Source: Ettlia oleoabundans (taxonomy: Eukaryota > Chlorophyta > Chlorophyceae > Chlamydomonadales). Taken from it: a DNA stretch of 18,782 nucleotides. The notes under the pieces were generated by a model. The model was not told the origin of the DNA. It worked only from the letters and a program-made list of their open reading frames with translations, and searched no databases. Each line of letters starts with the position of its first letter. The first letter of the stretch is position 1. Position numbers and translations under genes: made by a program. Shown here piece after piece: positions 1 to 8,590 of the stretch. The stretch covers positions 3,642 to 22,423 of the forward strand of contig JAAMXP010005399.1 of the NCBI GenBank assembly GCA_019693395.1, read 5' to 3'.

Positions 1-21
1 CCCCCCCCCCCCCCCCCCCCC
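1..21. repeat. Poly-C run at window edge
   Basis: The window opens with 21 consecutive C residues followed by a GC-rich stretch. A homopolymer exactly at the edge may be a true C tract, or a contig end where the assembly stopped or padded. It matters because the first gene is missing its 5' exons just beyond this point. Confidence 0.85.
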
Positions 22-147
22 GGGGCGGTGTTGGCCGTTTCCTTTTGTATGCGATCATTCTTCCGCGAGCATGAATTTTGTTGAGGCCTGCTGCGCAAGT
101 CAGCCTGTTATGACTGTGGCAAAATAGCCCACTCATTATCAATGCAG

Positions 148-1470
148 GGGTGCGGAGGCACGGCGTTGGCAGGAGGTGGTGGATCAGCAGGCGGGCGCTA
201 TCGCAGAACTTAGAGTTGAGGTGGAAAGCCAGAGGCGCAAGCAGGGAAGGATCGAGGAGACAGTGGCGGCGGCACAGCACGAAACAGCGGCAGCACAGCG
301 TGATACAGAGGAAGTGTTGCTGCAGCTGCAGGGGGTGCAGGCAGCAGCAGATGAGTCGAAAGGTGCGTACCTCTTGTCCTGTCAGTTGTTGCATCCGCTG
401 TTGCGATGTTGTCAAAAGTGCATGCCCTCAGATGCACAAGTGCCCCTGATTGACGTTGCGGGCGCATGATTGGCTACCAGAAAGGGGCGGCTCTAGGCAG
501 GGCGACTGCTGCCGTCTTTGTAAGCTGCCCATCTCTCGTACCACCAGTCTGGCTAACGCCCCTCAAGAAAGGCCTGTGCCCCTCAAATTTGTCCAACATG
601 GGTTGCCAAATGCAGGTGAGGCCGCATCGCTGCGGCGTCAGTTGGCTACGGTGGATGGTCAGCTGTCCCAGGCGCTGCGGGAGGTCGATCGGTTGACGGA
701 GGAGGCAAGCAGCACCGCTGATAGGTTGGTGCTGGCCAGGGGAGGTTCGGGAGTGTTTCATCTCGTCCCCGCTTCGTGCCTTTTGCGCGCTCCTAGCACC
801 AACATCTTGATATAAGGGCAGTCTGACCTTCTTAGCATGTGCATGCATCTCATCACATCCCAGTGAGATCACAGAAGGCTTTGAACTGTGCCCCTGTCTT
901 ACCATGTCTCTTCCTCTTCTTGGTTTTCCTTGCCGCCCTGCAGGCTGGCCGCCACTGACTTGGTGCGCCGTGAGGCGGAACGTGAGCGGGCTGATCTGGA
1001 GCTGCAGGCGCAACGGCTGCAGGCTGCACTGGCAGGGGCCCAGGTGGGGTTTTGAAAAAGGTGGACAGCTCATGCAGCTGTGCTATTTACGATGCTGTTA
1101 TGTTTGTCGCCTTCTGCTTGAGCGCTTGCACCTCCAGCATTTCAGCCTAGTGTTTCATTACATAAGTCGGGTGTGTCTTTGTGACAATGAACTGCAGGCC
1201 AGCGGCAGTGCTGCTGGTGATGAGCTGGCCGGGCAGCTGGCGGTTGCACAGCAGCAGGTGGCGGTGGAGCGGCAGCGTGGCGCGGCGCTGGCGGCGCAGC
1301 TGCAGCTGGCAGAAGCGGCGGCGCGGGAGAGCGAGCGCTTGCTGGCCGAGCAGCTGCGGGCGGTGCAGGAAGAGCGTGATGCTTGCTTGGGGGCGGCAAC
1401 GCGAGCAGATGCCCTGCTGGTCAAACTGGGACAGCATGCGCTGACCAGTGGAGGAGTTGACGGCCGCTGA
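148..1470 (+). CDS. Coiled-coil protein, 3' part (5' exons outside window)
   Basis: Four exons can be joined with consistent phase: 148-362, 616-724, 944-1043 and 1198-1470 (TGA at 1468). Acceptors end in 'tgcag' and donors begin gtgcgt, gttggt and gtgggg. The first visible exon must be internal: its frame meets a TAG at 125-127 with no ATG between, and a good acceptor ends at 147. The visible 231 residues are almost entirely heptad-like, rich in Ala, Glu, Gln, Arg and Leu (for example LRRQLATVDGQLSQALREVD and LAEQLRAVQEERDA), with no Pro or Gly breaks. This predicts one long alpha-helical coiled coil ending in a short loose tail (TSGGVDGR). No enzyme motif is visible. Such proteins are usually structural, cytoskeletal, centrosomal or Golgi tethers, but the sequence does not say which. 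Coding evidence is strong; identity is unknown. Confidence 0.75.
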
Positions 1471-1537
1471 CGCGGCCGGCCAGCTCCGCGCAAGGGCCTC
1501 TATGGCCTGCATCGACTCTAGCTCCAGTCATGGTTGA

Positions 1538-1546
1538 TATAAAAGG
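1538..1546 (+). promoter_or_regulatory. TATA-box candidate (TATAAAAGG)
   Basis: TATAAAAGG is a near-ideal eukaryotic TATA box. It sits 68 bp after the stop of the coiled-coil gene and about 380 bp before the predicted ATG of the next + strand gene. Transcription would start near 1570, giving a long leader. The match is clear; its use is inferred. Confidence 0.5.
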
Positions 1547-1550
1547 CGGG

Positions 1551-1555
1551 TGTAA
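1551..1555 (+). terminator. TGTAA polyadenylation signal candidate
   Basis: TGTAA is the usual green-algal (Chlamydomonas-type) poly(A) signal. This one lies 81 bp beyond the stop of the coiled-coil gene, a normal 3'-UTR distance. It is only five bases downstream of the TATA candidate. Confidence 0.5.
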
Positions 1556-1660
1556 ACTGGCAGTTTCTACAAGCAGTAGTTATACAAAAGGATAATCTTG
1601 CGCCAATGACGTCCCTGAAGCCTGCACCCAGCTTCCCTGGATCAATCCACAGGCATCGCC

Positions 1661-1715
1661 AGATGGCGGCAGGGGCACCAGATGGCGGCAGGTGTGTGCC
1701 AGATGGCAGCAGGTG
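1661..1715 (+). repeat. Short imperfect tandem repeat (agatggc[ag]gcagg type)
   Basis: Three copies of a 'cagatggcggcagg' or 'cagatggcagcagg' motif occur close together, the last two followed by 'tgtgtgcca'. The unit is about 15 to 21 bp and the copies are slightly diverged. It lies in the presumed 5' leader or promoter of the MGCC gene. No function is evident. Confidence 0.6.
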
Positions 1716-1925
1716 TGTGCCAGCTGGTGAATGGTGAATGCACAAGAAATCGCTTGCGGCTGGAGGTTTATCTATACGTTCTATATGTTATTTGGTCATG
1801 TAAGTCATCAGCACGCTTTCAGCTGACCTCCGACCGCAAGCGCAACCGGCGCACACCAACTGCGGTCTTCCTGATCTCTATCCCACACTGTTAATACGTT
1901 ACAGGCACCAGTGTCTCACACAAAC

Positions 1926-2837
1926 ATGGTGAGGGAGTGGTGTGGGCGGCTAGCAAGTGTGTTGGACGGACCGCGTCCGCTTCAAGTGTTCTACCGTGGT
2001 GGACGGCTGCTGCGGTTATACCGCTCGGCTTTAAATGCCCGCAATTACCAACGGGGCCCCTAGCTGGCCCTTCCTGTGTCGCCGCTCCTGCTGTTGCCGC
2101 CACCCAACCGGCCCCACTGTGCTCCCTTTTGGTTGCAGGGTTGCTGCTACTCTGAGCCAGAAGTCGTCACCACCACACGAGCGGCGCCCTATGCGGGGCC
2201 ACCTATGGCCGCCTATCCAGCAGCAGGACCGATGCCAGCAACTGGCTACCCTTACGTGCCGCCCCTAGCCCCACCACAATACGCCCCATATCAGCAGGGC
2301 TATGGATATGCACCCTATGGATATGCACCCACTTACCAGCCACAGCAAGTGACAGTAGTACGCGAGGAGAGGGGCATGGGCACCGGCAGCGCTGCATTGC
2401 TGGGTGCTACCGCGGGCCTGGCGGGCGGCGTGCTTTTAGCAGAAGCCGTGCGGCCAGACCCATATTTCGTTGGCGGCGGGCCTACAATTATAGGTGCGCA
2501 TCAGCGTGGTCCTTGCATTACTTCAAGTCAGGCCAGGATGCAAAGGCGCGATGGCGGGAGCAGCATTAGGGCATGCTTACCTGCCTGCCAGCCTGCCTTC
2601 TTGTGGAGCCGGCTTACCTACCTGCTTGCTAGCCTGCTGCTGGCCTTTTTGTCGTTGCCTGACATGCCCACTTATGGTCCTGCACATTGGCTTCCTCCCT
2701 GTCCCTTGTTCCCTGCCGCAGAAAACAACACCACTATCATTGAGAACAACGACTGGGGCAACAATGATGTGTATGTTGACCAGGGCGGCTGGGGCGGTGG
2801 CGACATGACATTGGTAGACAATAGCCCTTTCTACTGA
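1926..2837 (+). CDS. Small MGCC-type Pro/Tyr-rich glycine-zipper protein
   Basis: Proposed exons are 1926-1928 (ATG only), 2139-2493 and 2722-2837 (TGA), giving 157 residues. The ATG sits in a favourable context (acaaacATG) and runs straight into gtgagg, a strong donor. The acceptor 'ggttgcag' ends at 2138 in phase 0, so the protein begins MGCCYSEP. This matches an N-myristoylation site (Gly2, Ser6) with adjacent cysteines suited to palmitoylation. Residues about 15-70 are Pro/Tyr/Gly repeats (GYGYAPYGYAPTY), resembling XYPPX-type low-complexity tails. Residues about 80-105 (TGSAALLGATAGLAGGVLL) form a glycine-zipper, possibly membrane-active helix. The C-terminus is Asn/Asp/Gly-rich and ends DNSPFY. 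The 2494-2721 intron has a gtgcgc donor and a 'tgccgcag' acceptor. The family is not recognised; a membrane-surface protein is inferred. An alternative is that translation begins inside the intron frame upstream of 2139, but the splice motifs favour the model given. Confidence 0.68.
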
Positions 2838-3326
2838 GCACACAGCCGGAGCAGTAGACCACCGTCAAACCGTACAGCCGTTGCAACGATAACGCACATT
2901 GGCCGACAGTGAGCAGCATAGGACGCCTTGTTGTACATTATGTTAGGCAGCGGCAGAAATCGCCAACCACATTTGAGCATGTCTGCTGTATGGCCCCTTG
3001 GCATGGAGCAGTCAAACGCCAGCCACAACATGGCTGCCGTTCATGAACCCACCCCAATTTGTCAAAAACTGTATATGTGTTGCAAAACTGTGGTACCCTT
3101 GACAACTTTCTTTCTGATACCAGCAGCCCCACCAAACTTTGCCCTTGGTATTGAAAATGCACTTCTATTCTTGTTGTTGTAAGAGTGAGGCAGGCTTGCA
3201 GTACCAGGTTGGCCATCTTCTTTCTTGCACCCTCCTCATCCACATTGGCACGGGTTGTGTGCCTCTACAAAGACCCTTACCCGCTCTCGAGACAGCTCGC
3301 ACACGTTCAGCAGCCTTGGACGGGCC
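2838..3326 (+). other. Intergenic: 3'-UTR and upstream region of MGACCC gene
   Basis: No coding exon is supported. A TGTAA at 3178-3182 could be the poly(A) signal of the upstream gene, about 340 bp after its stop. No clear TATA box is seen before the ATG at 3327. Confidence 0.45.
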
Positions 3327-4011
3327 ATGGGGGCCTGCTGCTGCTCCGCACCCAAACCCTCCAACCGCGAGCAGCACACCCACGGAAGCACCGACTTGCA
3401 GAATCAGCCCCAGCAGCCACCTGAGTTGATCACGATTCAGCAGGCAGGGCTCTATCAAGGGTGGTCCGCTGGGAGCACAACAGGTGGGGCAGCTCAAGAG
3501 CGGCGGGTGGCCGCCTATCAGTCGATTTGCGTCCACCGGTCTTTCTGCTTCAAACACGTACCTTTCACACAATAAGCTTGGTTTGAGCAAGCTTTGGGCT
3601 GCCCTCCTCCCCGCTGTAACTGCCGCAGGGGTGCGGATTGCTCCTCCCCCAGCGGAACCACCGTCTCCTTTTGCCGCCACTGCCGGCATCCCTTGGCAGC
3701 CAACCACCCCTCAAGCCGGCGGGCAGAGCGAGAATGCTGAACAAAACCTGGCATCCGGAGCAGCGCCAATGGATGGGGTGCTAACAACAACCCCTCCTAT
3801 GCCTGCACCCAATGGCGTGCACAGGCCATTGCTTCAGGAAGCAGCAGGGCCGCAGCCGGTGCCACCTACGCCCTTGCAGAGCCAGCCCCTCCCTGAGCGA
3901 GAGGCCGACGGGACCAGCCAGCCCCAGCCAGCAACTGCAGCGGCAGGCAGTCCAGCTTCTGGCATGCCCTTACCAACTACGGATCCGGATACCTACCGCG
4001 GCAGCCCATGA
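3327..4011 (+). CDS. Small MGACCC-type proline-rich protein
   Basis: Two exons, 3327-3483 and 3629-4011 (TGA), join in phase 1 (donor gtgggg after 'acaacag', acceptor 'ctgccgcag') to give 179 residues. The N-terminus MGACCCSAPKPS has Gly2 plus three cysteines at 4-6, which is typical of dual lipid anchoring. The rest is disordered and rich in Pro, Gln, Ala and Thr (PPPAEPPSPF, TTTPPMPAPN, PQPVPPTPLQ), with no recognisable fold. It lies directly after another + strand gene whose product is predicted to start MGCC, so the two may be diverged tandem duplicates or functional partners. The 3' end is uncertain: other frames stay open past 4011 (one ends GGSYIWEDVGGSGG near 4069), so a further small intron is possible. 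Function unknown. Confidence 0.55.
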
Positions 4012-4413
4012 ATGCGCCGGTCACGGCGGAAGCTACATTTGGGAGGACGTTGGTGGCAGCGGGGGCTAGCTGCCGCTTTCTTTGGTTAGCCTGCTCTCAA
4101 GGAGGCCTGGACTGAACTCAAAGGCCCACGAGCAAGTGAAGCATGTCCTGATGTTCCTGACAAAATGAAAAATCAACCGCCAGAAGACCCAGCCAGGGTG
4201 CTCATGCGCATTTGCGGGCCCGGCTTGTATTGTGCCGTTGATAGAAGACAATAAGTTGATGTTGCGGTCGCTACTACCTCTTGTTTACCATCCTATACAG
4301 CTCATGTCTATTTAGGTGTTAAAGCTTGTTGCCACAGTATATATAAGCTGAAATCAAGGAACTACATAGACCAGCCTCCTCAAAAAGCAGTGGCGTGAAC
4401 AGGGAAATAGCAA
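4012..4413. other. Convergent intergenic region
   Basis: This separates the 3' end of the + strand MGACCC gene from the 3' end of the - strand MYND gene. No coding exon is supported, and I see no TGTAA on either strand. It contains an isolated TATATATAAG at 4338-4347 that no downstream + strand gene appears to use. Confidence 0.5.
4338..4347 (+). promoter_or_regulatory. Orphan TATA-like sequence (TATATATAAG)
   Basis: This is a good TATA match about 70 bp outside the 3' end of the - strand MYND gene, pointing on the + strand into that gene. No + strand coding region follows. It may be chance AT richness in a 3'-UTR, or the promoter of an antisense transcript. Confidence 0.25.
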
Positions 4414-7400
4414 CTACCTACGAGGCCCCTGCTGCTGCTGCTGCTGCTCCGCCAGCCGTGCGGCTGCCATTGCCCCACACACATGGCGGTGCCCAGCACG
4501 CCAGTCAGCATGCGAGCAGGCTGTGCCGCAGTACCACACTGCCTTGCAGCCGCCGCAGCGCTTGCTGCCTTCGACCTGCCCCGCTGCGGGCCGCCCCTGG
4601 CCGCCACGTTTGAGCACCGCAGGTTCGCGCAACTCCTGCTGGCTGCTGCCTTTGCAGCCGCCAGCTGCTCTGCCAATGGCTCCTCTGACAGGCGCAGCAC
4701 TTCCAACAGCAACACGGCCGCATCAGCAGCCTGCTGCACCACGGGCCGCCACTTGGCAGCGCGCTCGGCAGGGCTGCCACGAAGCCCGCCTTGCTGCAGA
4801 AGCGGTTTTCTCAGCTGTTGCAACCTTGGCATGGCTACATTCAGCTGCTGCTTCAACCACACGGGCACTTTACCAGTCTCCAACCTACAGTCACTGCTGC
4901 CTGACGTGTCGGTGGGAGCGTCATTGCCACTGGCCTTGTCGCCAGCCCCAGCGCCGCTCCCACAACTCCTCCTAGCCTCATCAACCACACGCATTTTCCG
5001 CCGCATAATCTGCTGCTTGGATGCATGCAAGTGCCTGCATAGCATGTTTGTGGCCCAACAGAGCAGCAAGTTTGCAACACAAATGTAAGCTTGGCACAAC
5101 GGTCATTGCCGCTCGGACCCAGAGGCAAGAGCGGTGTGAATGTGCTTTGCTCCAGAGTACGGTGCTGCTTGCTTTACAACTGAATGCTCTTAGGAAACAT
5201 AATGAGCTGCAAAAATTAGGCAGCTGCTGCATCGCAGCAGACAGAATGGCACCAGGGCTCACCAGAGGCGTGGGTGTTTGCCGCTCCATAGCCAAATCCA
5301 GCAGCATGGCTGGCAGTTTGCTGCATGCAGCCCTGACTGCTGGTTGTGCTTTTAAAGGCCGACCACAGCCGTCGACAGCAAGCCACAACCAGTTCTTCTT
5401 GGTCTCCATGTCACTTCCACTGCCCTGCAACAGCAATGCAACAGCAGCAGCGGCAGCAGTCGTATAACTTTCTTCAGAAACAAGCTGGCAATATGCAAGT
5501 TGAACAGTGAGTAAAGCTTACAACTGCACGAGTATACGAGCTTTATTTTAAACACACTCAATTGAGATTGAATCACTGCACATGCATAGCATCCCCTGCT
5601 GAGCATGCTGAGACTAATCCCATATCAAACACCCTTGCAACAAGCCATTACATACGGGGGCCAAGTCCATTACGGCCCCATGCGACACCAGGAACAGCAC
5701 CAATGGCAGCAGTTTGCGGCACCAGCCTATTGGCAGCAGCTCCTACCAGTAGGGCATCCCGCAGCGTGGCCATCAGCAGATCATAAAAGTCGCCTTGTGC
5801 TAGCTCAGGCCACTCGATGGGAATGTACAGCAGCGCTTCCACACAGTGCGACCAATTGGTTGCGTCAAATATGGCACCCGCTTGAGCGCTGCTTGGGCTG
5901 CCGCTCGTCTCACGGGCCTGCTGCCTGTATTTGGTCACCTGCCTAATGGCCTCCAGATGCGCTGCTTGAAGGGCTATCTCCCTCCTCGTGTTGACCCTGC
6001 AACAGACACAGGGAACCAGGAAGTACAGCCGTGCTGCCCAGTAAAATGCGTCGGCAACAGGAAGCGCCATGCATCTTGCAACATGAAGATGATGTTGCAA
6101 CATACATGGCTGTGTGCCACTGCTTATGTTGGGAGGCAAACAAGACGGGGTGTGGATACAGGATCTAACGTTCAGTTGATGAGGGAAGCAGGCACACCTT
6201 TGAGCCTCTTTCTCCATGAGGTGGTGCGTGGCCGCCATAAACAGCATGTCGCTACTGCGCTCCAAATCGTAAAAGCCTAACGACAGCAGCAGACACAGCC
6301 CAGCCGGGGACAGTTGTGGGGTGTGTGAATTCAGGCCGGAGGCCAGCAGGTGGTGCAGCAGGCGGCAGCCGGCACTGTGCAGCTGCCATAGCTGAGTTGC
6401 CACTGCTCCATCTTCGCACGACGTGACCACCTGCTCAACTTTGCCCTCAAGCAGACCCAGAACAGCGCTTGCGCCTCCACGCCAAACAGCTGTCAATAAA
6501 TCTACTGCCCAATCAGCAGGCCTTGCAGCCTCCGCTGACCCATCGTTGCCCTGCCGCCCATCAAGTTCCAGAAACAGCGGCACCAGCCGCAGTGCTGACT
6601 CAGCGCTGGCTGCCCACTGCGCCAGGTCAGCTGGTGAATGGATGTTGTGCAGCTCACTATCTGGGTGGTGCGTTAACGCGACCATGACACCCATCAAGCA
6701 GCCGCAATAGCAGGAACAGACAGTGCGCAGGTCGCCGCCATGTCTTGCATCGCTTGAGAGCAGCTGCACAATGTTGGCGAAGTGGGGCATCAGCCGGACT
6801 AGCTGCCCATATGCTGCCACTTGAGGCTGCACCACGCTGCTGCTGCCGCTGCTGGTGGCAGCAGATGCATTTGCAACAGCGCCACCCGCCAGTTTGCACA
6901 AAGCTGCCATGATCAGGGCTGCATTGGCATGGACACTGGCCAACGTCGCTTCGTCTGCGCCAGGTTGGAAGCTGGTGGGCAACGCCCGCACCACTGCTAT
7001 CATGCGATCCAGTACCGCCATCATGCCAGGCTGGTGCATAGCATGCTGCAGCGCAGGCTGCAGAGCAGGTGCGCCGAGGTTTGCGACAGGCTCTGCAGCA
7101 GCAAAACTGGCCGCGCATCTGCTTGAACAACCCAGCCACTGTTGCTGTCAACTTCACTGCTACTGCGGCCGCCGCTGCTGCTGCTTGCAACGTGTGACGC
7201 AACCGCCCAGCCCTCCAAGGCAGTCACCCCCTCGCTGAGCAGCAGATGCGCTGCAGCATCAATGATGCGTGACACGAGCGCAGGATTGGCAGCGGCGGTG
7301 CTGCTAAGGTTGCCCAATATAACAGGCATTATGATGTTGAAGTCCAGCAATGCTGCCACCAGCAAGTCACCTGCAACAAAGCCTTGGCCAACAGCAGGCA

Positions 7401-8590
7401 TGTGTTATTTATAACAGCAGATCAGGACAGTGCTCTGTTATGATTTGCAAATAACAGATGTTCCAAAGAGGGTAAACTAGCCCAGTGTACTGTACAGCCA
7501 AATATCCAGGCACAGATGTAGCAGGTTTGTATTGTGTTCCAGCGGTGAAACAAGCGGCAGCCTGCACATACTTCAGCTCCAGGATTGCACCGAGTCCCGA
7601 CACACACACTCACGGCATGAGAAAAGGGTGCACAGGGAGAAGGCACATCATTAAAGGCATGCAGCACCCAGCAGGCAGCAGATAGCAGGCAGCAGCACCA
7701 ACTGGCAGGCAGGAAGTAGAGGGGAGGCACATCACAAGAGCCAAAGCAGCACCAAGCAGGCAGAACAAAGTAGGCAGCGCCCACCAAGGCAAAAGGCAGC
7801 AGCGCCCAACTTGGCAAGAAGGGAGCAATGAAGAGGGCATCACAGCAGGCACGGCAGCACCAGCTGGCAACGGACAATAGGCAGCACCCACCATACAGGA
7901 GGAAGCAGCACCCACCTTGGCAGGAAGCTTTGGCAAAAAACAGGGCTTCTATGATGGAAGAGAGCCAGGGCAATACCACCATTGGCGCCGCAGTGGAAGC
8001 GAAGAAGGCTTTGGCGGTCGGTGGGACAACACTGGGCTGGCAGCCCAGCAAAAGCAACGCTACCCGGTATGCTGCAAGCTCTTCTGCTGCCAATTCAAGC
8101 ACAAATGGGGCCAAAGATGGGATGGAATGCTGCTCGGGTAGCTTGACCAGCCGGATCAGCAATGCGCTGCCTGCGCGTAGCACTAGCTTATAGGCTCCTG
8201 CCAGCCGGAATGCATCGCTGCCCTGCACGCCCAGCGCAACTCCAATCCTGGCGCACGTCTTTGCTGATTTAACGCCTGCCAACAGCTGCTTGCCACGTGA
8301 GATGGCGGATTCTACATTGATGGTTATATCAGAAAAGGCCTTGCGGAGCGGTCCATCAAGTGCTGCCAGGGCCTGAGAAAGCGCTGCCAGGTTGCTGCGC
8401 GCAGGGCGGAGGTGGGCGAGGCCCGCGTGCGCACGGCGGAAAGGCGCACCGGGTTGGCACGCAGCCAAGGCGGCACAGCCCGCCTTAGGACGTTGTAATA
8501 AGCATTTTGGTGAAGTGAATCGAGGTGTAGCACACCTCACAACCGCGCCGCGCGCCGCGCGAACCGACTCGCGGCTTAGACTTGAGGCAC
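4414..8590 (-). CDS. Large helical protein with C-terminal MYND zinc finger
   Basis: Read on the - strand, five exon blocks join by phase. Block 1 runs from about 8590 to 7916. The others are 7370-6198, 5996-5747, 5424-5263 and 5009-4414. Donors are gtgggt, gtgtgc, gtagga and gtgagc; acceptors include 'tttgttgcag', 'tctgttgcag' and 'gctgttgcag'. No ATG is found for block 1, so the start lies upstream or in a missed exon. The body is Ala/Leu-rich and helical (LAALSQALAALDGPLRKAF; LAPFVLELAAEELAAYRVAL), resembling armadillo/HEAT-like solenoids, with Ser-rich loops. The last exon carries a MYND finger: CANLRC, then CGGCKAVWYCGTACSHADW, then HRHVC, ending in a Gln tract. MYND fingers bind Pro-rich peptides in scaffold and repressor complexes. 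The reading register changes inside three apparent exons (near 8424, 7060 and 4600), so the locus is either mis-assembled by single bases, has hidden introns, or is decaying. The one-gene model is inferred from phase; 5648 is an alternative stop that would split it. Confidence 0.65.
4505..4620 (-). other. MYND zinc-finger segment
   Basis: The cysteine/histidine pattern of a MYND finger is encoded here on the - strand, but in two registers. The first pair (CANLRC) lies in the frame of the upstream exon. The remaining ligands (CGGC, WYCGTAC, HRHVC) lie in the frame one base earlier. Joined, the finger has all expected zinc ligands. The two registers meet between about 4580 and 4605. Confidence 0.8.
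5518..5522 (-). terminator. Intronic TGTAA candidate in MYND gene
   Basis: TGTAA on the - strand (TTACA on +) lies in the intron 5425-5746, about 125 bases past an in-frame stop at 5648 that is reached if the gtagga donor at 5746 is not used. It could end a short transcript without the MYND finger, or mark the true end of a separate gene. Confidence 0.35.
7371..7915 (-). repeat. Long intron with degenerate GGTGCTGC repeats
   Basis: At 545 bp this is the longest intron in the MYND gene model (donor gtgggt, acceptor 'tttgttgcag', phase 1 on both sides). Its 5' half, about 7655-7915, is an irregular array of a GGTGCTGC/TGCCTGC-type core (+ strand: GGCAGCACC and GGCAGGAAG), spaced about 25 to 45 bp. 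The array stays open in one - strand frame, giving a Cys/Leu-rich reading that is almost certainly non-coding. A small extra exon elsewhere in the interval cannot be excluded. Confidence 0.6.

Larger units (their letters stand above)
1471..1925 (+). other. Compact 3'-UTR / promoter interval
   Basis: No convincing coding exon. It holds a TATA-like box at 1538-1546, a TGTAA at 1551-1555, and a short imperfect repeat of 'agatggcggcagg' type at about 1661-1715. The rest, up to the ATG at 1926, is probably 5' leader of the next gene, possibly with its own intron ending at the 'ttacag' at 1904. Confidence 0.5.

Noticed and set aside
1926..2064. Open frame MVREWCGRLASVLDGPRPLQ... as the true first exon of the MGCC gene
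   Set aside because: It reads well but stops at 2064. Its only phase-compatible donors further in (1959, 1986) are weaker than gtgagg right after the ATG. Kept only as the intron-retention product.
4483..5088. + strand frame of 201 codons over the MYND gene
   Set aside because: It is the antisense shadow of the MYND exon. The - strand carries the recognisable zinc finger and splice sites.
5648..5746. Stop at 5648 as the definite end of a separate gene
   Set aside because: A phase-0 donor at 5746 joins cleanly to the 5424 acceptor and on to the MYND exon. Retained as an alternative in findings.
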